From JAICIG01 sp035532215 (GTDB lineage Bacteria; Planctomycetota; Planctomycetia; Pirellulales; JAICIG01): a DNA stretch of 64,000 nt. Location: assembly GCA_035532215.1 (NCBI GenBank), contig DATKRK010000356.1:6284-70283 (forward strand), given 5' to 3'. The notes under the pieces are model-generated. The model worked only from the letters and a program-made list of their open reading frames with translations. It was not told the origin of the DNA and did no database searches. The translations under genes were made by a program, and so were the position numbers. Below, piece after piece: positions 8,862 to 16,553 of this stretch (the stretch's first letter is position 1; each line of letters opens with the position of its first letter).

Positions 8862-9049
8862 ACGAAGCGAGATTCCCAGCCGATTTCGCGCCCCCGTGAG
8901 CCCGCCACAACGCCGCGCCCAAGCACACCGCCATCCCCCTTATCAACTAACTTTAGTTCACGACGGGAGTAAGCGCGCTCCGTCGCGGCGAAATTGCACC
9001 GGCCGCTTTGTAGGGATTCGAGGGACCGAATGGATAAAACAGGCGCAAC

Positions 9050-9532
9050 CTAATGCGCCGCGGAGTGTACTAATGGCCTGATGAAGATCCGCTCGACTTG
9101 GTGCTGGCGATAATCGAAAATCTTGTCCAGCGTGCGGCGGACGAACAGAGAATGGGCCAGCGCGCCGAGCGGTCCCAGAGGCATCTCGTAATCGACGCGA
9201 TCAATCATCTGCGTGCCGCCCGGGACGTCGCCAAACTCGTGCAGGTGTCGCCAGCGGCGATAGGGACCGCGAATCTGCACGTCGACGAACTGCTTGCCCG
9301 GCTCGAACGATTCGATCAGCGACTGCCAGTGCAAGGGAATGCCGAACAGCCTCAGTCGGTAATCGACCCGCATTCCCTCGTGCATGGCGGTCGAGCCGGC
9401 GTTGAGCACGTGAAAGTGCAGGAACTCGGGCGTGATCCGTTGCAGGTTTCTGGCGTCGGAAAAAAACGCGAACACTGCGTCGCGAGACCGCGGCACGAAT
9501 TGCTTCCGCTCGAGACGATAGCTGCGGTTCAT
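9050..9532 (-). CDS. SRPBCC family (START/Bet v 1-like) ligand-binding protein
   Basis: 160 residues starting MNRSYRLERKQFVPRSRDAV, with the usual SRPBCC pattern: PRSRDAVFAFFSDARNLQRITPEFLHF, a central GMRVDYRLRLFGIPLHW, and the C-terminal helix LFVRRTLDKIFDYR. Such proteins bind hydrophobic ligands in a helix-grip fold. ATG 9532 overlaps the stop of the upstream epimerase gene by 4 nt (ATGA), so translation is coupled. A SRPBCC domain paired or fused with a TIGR01777 epimerase is a recurrent arrangement. Confidence 0.88.
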   Translation of the reverse strand: MNRSYRLERKQFVPRSRDAVFAFFSDARNLQRITPEFLHFHVLNAGSTAMHEGMRVDYRLRLFGIPLHWQSLIESFEPGKQFVDVQIRGPYRRWRHLHEFGDVPGGTQMIDRVDYEMPLGPLGALAHSLFVRRTLDKIFDYRQHQVERIFIRPLVHSAAH

Positions 9533-10479
9533 CGAGACCCGGCCGGTTCGGGTTGCGGGCGTTCGACGGGGGCCGTCGGCGGCTGTTCGAGGATGGCCCG
9601 CAAAGCGCCGCCCAACTCGGGATATCGATAGTGGTATCCGGTTTGTTCTGCGACGTGCGGAACGACGCGCTGTGAAGCCAATAACACCTCGGCGAACTCG
9701 CCGATGGCTAGCTTCAACAGCAGCCCCGGCGCCGGCAGAAATGCCGGCCGGTGCAGGGCAGCCGCCAAGGTGCGCGTGAATTCGCGATTGGTCACGGGGT
9801 TCGGCGCCACGGCGTTCAGCGGGCCGCTCAGTTCCGAATGGCTTGCGGCGTGCAGGAACAAGCCGGTCAGATCGTCGAGGTGAATCCAGGGCATCCATTG
9901 ATTGCCGCTGGCCAGCCGACCGCCCAGCCCCAGCTTGAACGGCAGCAGCATCTTGGCCAAGGCCCCGCCGCCGCGGCCGAGCACGATGCCGATGCGCGGA
10001 TTGACGACGCGGATGCCAAGCGAGGCCGCTTGTTGGGCCGCTTGTTCCCACTCAAGGCAAACCTGCGCCAGAAAGTCGCCGGCCGGCGCCGCCCGCTCGT
10101 CGAGGGTTTCCTCGCCTCGGTCGCCGTAATAGCCGACTGCTGAAGCTGAAACCAATACGGCTGGGCGTTCGGAAAGTTGTTCCAACCCCTTCACCAAGTT
10201 CGCCGTACCAACTCGGCGGCTGTCCATGATTCGCCGCTTCTTGTCGGCCGTCCAGCGTCCTTCGGCGACCGGTTCGCCCGCCAGATGAAACACCGCTTCG
10301 ACTCCCAGAATCGCCTCGGCCGGCGGCGGGCCGGACATCGGATCCCAGGCATGAGCTTCTGCCCCGGCAATCTGCCGCCGGGCGCGCTCGGGATTGCGCG
10401 ACAGCACGACCGGCTCGTCGATCTGCTGTAATAATCGCTGGCCGATAAAGCCGGTAGCGCCGGTGATTAAGGCTCGCAT
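9529..10479 (-). CDS. TIGR01777 family NAD(P)-binding epimerase (YfcH-like)
   Basis: Short-chain dehydrogenase/epimerase of 316 residues. The Rossmann motif GATGFIG is at residues 7-13. Next come FHLAGEPV, the catalytic-region SASAVGYYGDRG and a C-terminal YRYPELGGAL typical of TIGR01777 proteins. The physiological substrate of this family is not established. It is the first gene of a coupled pair with the SRPBCC protein. The 280 nt upstream, shared with the divergent PVC cytochrome gene, should carry both promoters. Confidence 0.92.
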   Translation of the reverse strand: MRALITGATGFIGQRLLQQIDEPVVLSRNPERARRQIAGAEAHAWDPMSGPPPAEAILGVEAVFHLAGEPVAEGRWTADKKRRIMDSRRVGTANLVKGLEQLSERPAVLVSASAVGYYGDRGEETLDERAAPAGDFLAQVCLEWEQAAQQAASLGIRVVNPRIGIVLGRGGGALAKMLLPFKLGLGGRLASGNQWMPWIHLDDLTGLFLHAASHSELSGPLNAVAPNPVTNREFTRTLAAALHRPAFLPAPGLLLKLAIGEFAEVLLASQRVVPHVAEQTGYHYRYPELGGALRAILEQPPTAPVERPQPEPAGSR

Positions 10480-10759
10480 GACGGTACCTCGTGAGTGCGG
10501 TTGAGGCTGATTGCGGCCGCCCTCAGTATCTTATTGCGTTTTGTCTTGTTTGGGGATCCGCCGCCTGGGGCGTTCGTGCGGTCGAAGAGTCGGGGAGCGC
10601 AAAAGCTTACGCCAAGCTGTCGTGCGATTGCGTTTTTTGCAACACCCCCGGGGGCCGCCTACGGGCCTCTCCGGCTCGAAATTGCGTGCCCCTTCGTTTC
10701 CAGGCTACAATAGCGGCTTCCCTACCTGCCTAACCGCTCTTTCCTGCTGGGATTAACGT

Positions 10760-13700
10760 ATGCCGTCTCGATCTTTCCTCCCCTGTTTGCTGGCCTTCGG
10801 TTTTTGGGCGGTCTTGGGGCTTCCGGCCCAGGCCAAAAAATCGCCCGAAGAGGAACTGAAAAGCTTGAAAGTTCCGCAGGGGATCGAGATTTCGCTCTTC
10901 GCCAGCGAGCCGCTGATCACCAACCCTGCGGCAATTGACGTCGATACGCACGGCCGCGTGTGGGTCGCCGAGATTCAGAATTATCGCAAGGCCAAGGAGC
11001 CGACCGAGAAGATCAAGGTGCTGGAAGACACCGACGGCGACGGCAAGGCCGATAAGGTCACCGTGTTCGCCGACGACCTGTTCGCCCCGATGAGCATCTG
11101 CGTGGCCGGCGACAAGGTTTACGTCGCCACCAGTCCCGATTTGTGGGTTTATGAAGACAAGAACGGGGACTTGAAGGCCGACGGCCCGCCGAAGAAACTA
11201 CTGACCGGCTTCGGCGGCAAAAATCACGACCACGGCGCCCATAGCTTGGTGCTTGGGCCGGACCATAAATGGTGGATGAGCCACGGCGATACCGGCTTTG
11301 ACGTGACCGGCACGGACGGCTCGCAGATCAAGTTCCGCTGGGGCGCGGTGCTCCGCGGCGAGCTCGACGGCGGCAAGCTGGAGACGGCGGCGGTCAACTT
11401 CCGCAACCCGTATGAAGTTTGCGTCAGTTCGTTCGGCGAGCCGTATTGCAGCGACAACGACAACGACGGCAACTTCAGCGTCCGCATTTGCTGGATCATG
11501 GAAGGCGGCGACTACGGCTGGTTCGGCGGCCCGCCGCCGAAAGTTCCGCCCGGCACGCCGTTCGGCGAGCATTGGCACTTCCGCGGGCACATCCCCGGCT
11601 ATGTGCCGGCGACGCTGGTGACCGGCTTCGGCTCGCCCTGCGGCATCTGTTATTACGAAGGGGACGCCTTCGGCGCGGCGTTCAAGAACATGCCGCTGCA
11701 CGCCGATGCCGGCCCGCGCGAAGTGCGGATGTACCCGCACCAAAATGCCGGCTACGGACAGAAAGCCGCCAGCCGGGTCTGGATCTCGAGTAAGGACGAC
11801 AACTATTTCCGGCCCGACGATATTTGTGCGGCGCCCGATGGCAGCCTGTTCGTCTCCGACTGGTACGACGGGGGCGTGGGCGGTCACGCTTACAACAATC
11901 CCGATCAAGGCCGCATCTTCCTCGTCCGGCCGAGCGGCAAGAAGCTCGCTCGAGTCGGCAAGCCGGGGCCTTATGCAAACACTGCCGACGCCATCGAGGG
12001 GCTGAAGAGCCCGAACCTGGCGACGCAGTATCTGGCTCGCGAGCGTCTGTTGGCTGAAGGCCAGGCGAGCGTGCGGGCCTTGAAGGCGTTGCTGATGGCC
12101 GAGGATCCCAATTTTGGCGCCCGGGCGATGTGGGTGCTCGACCGCATCGGCGGCGAGGCACGGAAGTTGGTCGTCGAAGCGCTCAAGAGCCCCGACGCGG
12201 CGTTTCGCGCCTTGGCCGTGCGGATTCTGCGGCGGCACGGCGCCGAGCATGGCGAAGCCTTGCTGGCGATGGCCGACGACGCTTCGCCCGAGGTCCGCCG
12301 CGAAGTGCTGTTGGCCTTGCCCAAGCTCGCCGGTTCGCAGGCCGAAGGCGTGCTCGTCAAACTGGCCTCGACCTACGACGGCTCGGACCGTTATCAGCTC
12401 GAAGCGATCAACATCGCCGCCGGCGAGCGAAAGGCGGAGTTATATGCCGACTTGGAAAAAGCGGGCCGGCTTTCGATCGACAAAATCCAACTGATGCAAG
12501 TCTTGAACCCCAAGGCTGCGGCGGAGTTCGTCGTCAAGAGTCTCTCGGCGCCAAGCGTGGACGACGCGCAGCGAATCAGATTGCTCACGCATCTGGCAGG
12601 AATCCCTTCCGTTGAGGCTGCGCAGGCCGTGCTCAAGCTGGCGGCGGACGGTAAAGCCAACGACGAGATTCGTCAGTTGGCGCTCAAGATGCTCTCTGCG
12701 AACCTGGCCGGCGCCTGGAAAGATCTTAAGGGCCATCCCGAGTTGGCGGCCGGCATCAAAACCTTGTTAGGCGACAACAGCATGCAGAGGGCTGCGCTGG
12801 CGGCGATCGGCGAGAACCAACTCGGCAACCTCGGCCAGGAAGTGTTGGCGTTGGCTACGTCGGATAAAAATGCCTCGGCGGCTCGCCGCAAGGCGATCGA
12901 GATCGCGGCGCAATTGCGTTTCGGCGGCGCGGCGGCGGCGCTCGAAAAGTTGTCTTCCGACCCGAACGCCGAAGTGCGCAAAGCGGCCGTCGCGGGACTC
13001 GTCGATCTGCAAGACTGGCCGGCGATCAAGAAACTGCTGGCCCAAGACGCCGTGCCGCCCGACGTGCAAAGCGACGTGGTCAGCCGCTCGATGGCCACGA
13101 GCGCCGGCGCGCTGGTGCTGCTCAAGGCGATCGACGACAAATCGCTGGCGGAGCCGCTGACGAAAGCGGCGATCGCCCTGGCGACCAAACATCCCGACTC
13201 GAACGTCCGCGTGCTCTACGAAAAGTTCATTCCCGAAGCTGAACGCCCGCAACGGCTGGGCGAGGCGATCAAGCCGGCCGAGTTGCTGGCGATGAAGGCC
13301 GACGAAAAGCGCGGCGAGCAGATCTTTTTTCGAAGCTCGGCGGCCCAGTGCAAGAACTGCCACCGCGTGCGCGGCAATGGCAATACGGTCGGCCCCGACC
13401 TGAGCCAGATCGGCAAGAAGTACGAACGCGGCACGCTGCTCGAGACGATCCTCGATCCGTCGAAAGCCATCGCGCCGGAATATGTCCCGTACTTGCTCGA
13501 AACCGAGAGCGGGCAGGTTTACGTCGGCTACGTGGCCGAGAAGACCGACGAGCGAGTCGTGCTCAAAGACGCCCAGGGCAAGCTCGTCAGCGTGGCGGCA
13601 GCCGAAATCGAAACGCTCGAACCGCAGCAGAAATCGCTGATGCCCGAGTTGGTGCTGCGCGACGTAACGGCCCAGGACGCCGCCGACTTGCTGGCGTTTC

Positions 13701-14233
13701 TCGTTTCGCTCAAGGAAGCGGTGCAGCCCGTGACGCAGTTCCGCGTGCTCGGGCCCTTCGCCAGCCCCGACCTGAAGGGCGTTGATAAGGATTACGGCAT
13801 CGAAAGCCAACTTGCCGCGCCCGACCTGAACTTGAAGCGCACGGGCGCCGACGGCAAGCCGGTGCGCTGGGAGCTAGTCGAGATCGATCCGTCGCTCGGT
13901 TTTCCCGGCGTCGATCAGGTGAAATACGCTCGCCAACGCCGCGTGCGAGGCGAGGCCGTAACGAACTATTTTCTGGTCTTCGCCGACAGCGCGGCGGATC
14001 AAGACGTTTCGCTGTTGTTGGGCAGCGACGATAGTTGCAAGGTCTGGGTCAACGGCCGACAGGTCCACGAGTATCGCGGCAATCGGGCGCTCGCGCCCGG
14101 CGCCGATCAGGTCAAGGCGCCGCTCAAGAGCGGTCGCAACGCGATCGTCGTCAAGGTCGAGAACCACCAAGGCCCCGGCGGCGTAAGCCTGTCGATCGGC
14201 AGTCAGGCGAACGTGCAATTGCGGACGGAATAA
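10760..14233 (+). CDS. PVC-type haem-binding protein: beta-propeller, HEAT repeats and cytochrome c
   Basis: A large exported protein of 1157 residues with a signal peptide ending near AQA (residue 25). Residues about 35-400 form the membrane-bound-dehydrogenase type beta-propeller (KVLEDTDGDGKADKVTVFADDL; NYRKAKEP). About 410-830 is a HEAT-like solenoid. About 850-1000 is a PVC-type cytochrome c domain with a single CKNCHR haem site and the distal GPDLSQIG phrase. The C-terminus is a beta-sandwich (LLLGSDDSCKVWVNG), probably carbohydrate-binding. These proteins are abundant in Planctomycetota and thought to act in periplasmic oxidation of sugars or polysaccharides; the substrate is unknown. 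The downstream lipoprotein begins 17 nt after its stop. Confidence 0.93.
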   Translation: MPSRSFLPCLLAFGFWAVLGLPAQAKKSPEEELKSLKVPQGIEISLFASEPLITNPAAIDVDTHGRVWVAEIQNYRKAKEPTEKIKVLEDTDGDGKADKVTVFADDLFAPMSICVAGDKVYVATSPDLWVYEDKNGDLKADGPPKKLLTGFGGKNHDHGAHSLVLGPDHKWWMSHGDTGFDVTGTDGSQIKFRWGAVLRGELDGGKLETAAVNFRNPYEVCVSSFGEPYCSDNDNDGNFSVRICWIMEGGDYGWFGGPPPKVPPGTPFGEHWHFRGHIPGYVPATLVTGFGSPCGICYYEGDAFGAAFKNMPLHADAGPREVRMYPHQNAGYGQKAASRVWISSKDDNYFRPDDICAAPDGSLFVSDWYDGGVGGHAYNNPDQGRIFLVRPSGKKLARVGKPGPYANTADAIEGLKSPNLATQYLARERLLAEGQASVRALKALLMAEDPNFGARAMWVLDRIGGEARKLVVEALKSPDAAFRALAVRILRRHGAEHGEALLAMADDASPEVRREVLLALPKLAGSQAEGVLVKLASTYDGSDRYQLEAINIAAGERKAELYADLEKAGRLSIDKIQLMQVLNPKAAAEFVVKSLSAPSVDDAQRIRLLTHLAGIPSVEAAQAVLKLAADGKANDEIRQLALKMLSANLAGAWKDLKGHPELAAGIKTLLGDNSMQRAALAAIGENQLGNLGQEVLALATSDKNASAARRKAIEIAAQLRFGGAAAALEKLSSDPNAEVRKAAVAGLVDLQDWPAIKKLLAQDAVPPDVQSDVVSRSMATSAGALVLLKAIDDKSLAEPLTKAAIALATKHPDSNVRVLYEKFIPEAERPQRLGEAIKPAELLAMKADEKRGEQIFFRSSAAQCKNCHRVRGNGNTVGPDLSQIGKKYERGTLLETILDPSKAIAPEYVPYLLETESGQVYVGYVAEKTDERVVLKDAQGKLVSVAAAEIETLEPQQKSLMPELVLRDVTAQDAADLLAFLVSLKEAVQPVTQFRVLGPFASPDLKGVDKDYGIESQLAAPDLNLKRTGADGKPVRWELVEIDPSLGFPGVDQVKYARQRRVRGEAVTNYFLVFADSAADQDVSLLLGSDDSCKVWVNGRQVHEYRGNRALAPGADQVKAPLKSGRNAIVVKVENHQGPGGVSLSIGSQANVQLRTE

Positions 14234-14250
14234 TTACCAGAAAAACCGCC

Positions 14251-14730
14251 ATGAAAAACCGCTCGCGATATCGCTTGTATCTGGCAGGCGTTTTAGGCGC
14301 AATTTTTTTGCCGCTAGGCGGCTGCGGCGCCGCCGCTTCGCCCGAGCAGCCGGTGATCGCGGCCATCGAACAGCTCGGCGGCAGCGTCCGCCGCGACAAG
14401 GGCCATGTGGTCAAAGTCGATCTGCACAAGGGCCGAGCGACGGAGTCCGACCTGGAACAGCTCGAAAAACTGGCCCATCTCGACCGGCTCTATCTGCCCC
14501 CGGCGGCCAACGATGCCTGGCTGGCCCATTTGCAAGGCCTGAACGAGCTGACCAAGCTCGATTTGCAATACACCCAAGTCACCGATGCCGGGCTGGCCCA
14601 GTTAGCGAGCCTGCCGAAGCTCGTGCAACTCTACACCTACGGCAGCCAGGTCACCGCCGCTGGCATCGAGCAACTGCAGAAAGCCCGGCCTCAGTTGACG
14701 GTCGAGGTTTTCCCGATCGAACGACCGTGA
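14251..14730 (+). CDS. Leucine-rich-repeat lipoprotein
   Basis: 159 residues with a lipoprotein signal: a basic start, a hydrophobic core (LYLAGVLGAIFLPL) and the lipobox LGGC with Cys near residue 26. The mature part has three or four planctomycete-type leucine-rich repeats, for example LTKLDLQYTQVTDAGLAQLASL. It is probably an envelope-anchored protein-interaction module. It starts 17 nt after the PVC cytochrome gene, so it is likely cotranscribed and may bind that protein. Confidence 0.85.
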   Translation: MKNRSRYRLYLAGVLGAIFLPLGGCGAAASPEQPVIAAIEQLGGSVRRDKGHVVKVDLHKGRATESDLEQLEKLAHLDRLYLPPAANDAWLAHLQGLNELTKLDLQYTQVTDAGLAQLASLPKLVQLYTYGSQVTAAGIEQLQKARPQLTVEVFPIERP

Positions 14731-14877
14731 ACCTAAACTCTTCTTCATCTTGAATTGACCGTCGGCGGCGCAGCGACTAGGCTCTGGAAGAACGAAGGCG
14801 GAAAAGCCGAGGGGAGCGATCTTGTTACAATGACTGCCGAATTGATGTCAAATCTGTTGCGCCGGCCTCTCCTGCCT

Positions 14878-15170
14878 GCCACCAGCTTTAGCGGGTGGTT
14901 TTTGGCGGACGAGGCAATTCGCCAAGCCGGGGCAATTACGGGTTCCTCTTCTCTGTTGCGGCTGCCGCAGGCGCCGTTGGCGGCAAGCAGAGCTGCGTCG
15001 AGAACGATAACATGCGACCGAAGTGCGCAACTGAGAACCGCCTGGAACAGAGAAGAGGAACCCGTAATCCAATGCGGCGGCAAGGACAGGGAGATCCCGG
15101 CGATGATTTCTCGCATCAAAAAGAGCGAGATGGAGCGTAGGAAAGCAGGACGTTCTCTAAAGCTGGCGGC
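14878..15170. repeat. Element bounded by GCC(A/G)CCAGCTTTAG inverted ends (F1)
   Basis: The left end at 14878-14891 reads GCCACCAGCTTTAG. The right end, read on the minus strand from 15170, is GCCGCCAGCTTTAG and continues AGAACGTCCTGCTTT. The right end nearly matches about 30 nt of the ends of the element at 51216-51579. Inside lies a separate inverted-repeat element (14936-15067). The right end is 13 nt before the start codon of the efflux adaptor gene. Confidence 0.6.
14936..15067. repeat. Inverted-repeat element with ACGGGTTCC arms, copy 1
   Basis: Perfect 22-nt inverted repeat: arms at 14936-14957 and 15046-15067 containing ACGGGTTCCTCTTCTCTGTT. They enclose 88 nt of GC-rich sequence without an ORF. 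The same 20-nt arm recurs, again as an inverted pair, at 38995-39113 with an unrelated interior. It could be a MITE-like element or a structured RNA. Confidence 0.8.
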
Positions 15171-15183
15171 GATCAGGTCGAGC

Positions 15184-16449
15184 ATGAATTCTTCGCCGCG
15201 CCGGCTCTTCGCGGCGTCGCTATTGATGTTGGCGGCCGCGACCGGCTGCCAGCGTCCGGCTCATAGCGCGACCAAGGCGGAACCGCCGGCCAAAGTCGCG
15301 CAAACGGCCAACGAAACGAAACTCAACACCGTCGAACTCACGCCGGAAGCCGAGACGCGGCTGGGGCTCGAGACGGCGGCGGTCGAATCGCGGCGCGTTG
15401 CGCGGCAGCGGACTTACGGCGGCGAAATCACGCTGCCCACGGGCGCTTCGCTGGTCGTATTGGCGCCGATCAACGGCACGCTGAAGCCGGCCAAGACCGA
15501 CAAACCGCTGGCTGTCGGCGAGAAAGTCGCCCGCGGGCAGTCGGTGTTCGTGCTTTCGCCGCTGTTGTCGCCCGAGCGCGACGTGCTGACGCCCGCAGAG
15601 AGGGTGGCCTACGCCCAGGCCCAGATGCAGCTTTCGCAGGCCCAGGTCGATGCCGAGGGACAATTGCAGCAGGCCAAGGTGCAAGTCGACGCGGCGCAAA
15701 TCGCGCTCGATCGCGCCGAGCGCTTGCTCCGCGAGCAGTCCGGCACTGCCCGGGTGGTCGACGAAGGCCGGGCGCAGCTCGAATTGGCGCAGAAGACGCA
15801 CGAGGCCGCCAGCGCCCGCAAGCAGTTGGTCGACAGCGTCAAGCTCGACGCCGAGAGCGGCCAGGCCGAGCCGCTGGCGATTCCTTCGCCGCGCGAGGGC
15901 ATCATCCGCGCCGAGTTCGCGGCGCCCGGCGAGGTCGTGCCGGCCGGGGCGCCACTGTTCGAAGTGGTGGATCTCGACCGCGTCTGGGTTCGCGTGCCGG
16001 TCTACGCGGGCGAGGTGGCCGAGGTTTCGCAGTCGGCGCCGGCGCAAGTGAAAGGCCTGTCCGAGCCGCCTGGATCGCCGGGATTAACGGCACGGCCGGT
16101 TAGCGCTCCGCCGACGGCCGTGCCGCAAGCGGCCGCCGTCGACTTGTATTACGAACTGGAGAACCGCGACGGCAAGTTCCGCCCCGGTCAGCGCGTGAGC
16201 GCAACCCTGACGCTCGAAGCCCAGCAAGACAGCCTGGGCATCCCTTGGTCGGCGGTCGTGCAAGATATTTACGGCGGCACGTGGGTCTACGAGCAAACGG
16301 CCGAACACACCTTCGTCCGCCGCCGCGTCGAAGTTCCCTACGTCGTCGACAACTGGGCCGTGCTCTCGGCCGGGCCTGCCGAGGGCGCCAAGATCGTCAC
16401 CGCCGGCGTGGCGGAATTGTTCGGGGCGGAATTTGGGTTTGGAAAGTAA
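15184..16449 (+). CDS. RND efflux periplasmic adaptor (membrane fusion) lipoprotein
   Basis: 421-residue adaptor of the HlyD/CusB type. The lipoprotein signal ends at the lipobox AATGC (Cys about residue 22). It has barrel-sandwich halves (GTLKPAKTDKPLAVGEKVARGQSVFVL and IPSPREGIIRAEFAAPGEVV) around an Ala/Gln-rich coiled-coil hairpin of about 90 residues. Beta-barrel and membrane-proximal domains follow (WVRVPVYAGEVAEV; GIPWSAVV). ATG 15184 was chosen because the signal starts there; the frame is open far upstream through repeat elements. The cognate RND pump starts 104 nt downstream, with a repeat between them. Confidence 0.92.
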   Translation: MNSSPRRLFAASLLMLAAATGCQRPAHSATKAEPPAKVAQTANETKLNTVELTPEAETRLGLETAAVESRRVARQRTYGGEITLPTGASLVVLAPINGTLKPAKTDKPLAVGEKVARGQSVFVLSPLLSPERDVLTPAERVAYAQAQMQLSQAQVDAEGQLQQAKVQVDAAQIALDRAERLLREQSGTARVVDEGRAQLELAQKTHEAASARKQLVDSVKLDAESGQAEPLAIPSPREGIIRAEFAAPGEVVPAGAPLFEVVDLDRVWVRVPVYAGEVAEVSQSAPAQVKGLSEPPGSPGLTARPVSAPPTAVPQAAAVDLYYELENRDGKFRPGQRVSATLTLEAQQDSLGIPWSAVVQDIYGGTWVYEQTAEHTFVRRRVEVPYVVDNWAVLSAGPAEGAKIVTAGVAELFGAEFGFGK

Positions 16450-16460
16450 GTAGATTGGCG

Positions 16461-16532
16461 GGGCGCCTGGCGGCAGAGCGCAGCGATGCCCCAGCAACCT
16501 GGGGCTTCGCCTAGGCTCGGCCCCAGCCACCC
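16461..16532. repeat. Palindromic repeat family B, copy 1
   Basis: About 72 nt between the adaptor and pump genes. On the minus strand it reads GGGTGGCTGGGGC, then GAGCCTAGGCGAAGCCCC, then GGGGCATCGCTGCGCTC, closing with a complementary CCGCCAGG-type end. The nested complementary arms could form a hairpin. Related copies lie at 30742-30813, 31644-31682 and 35196-35268. Confidence 0.75.
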
Positions 16533-16553
16533 GCTTGCCCTTTGGAACAAAGC

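Noticed and set aside
11198..12250. 350-codon minus-strand ORF opposite the PVC cytochrome gene
   Set aside because: Shadow frame with no motif; the plus strand matches the PVC beta-propeller family.
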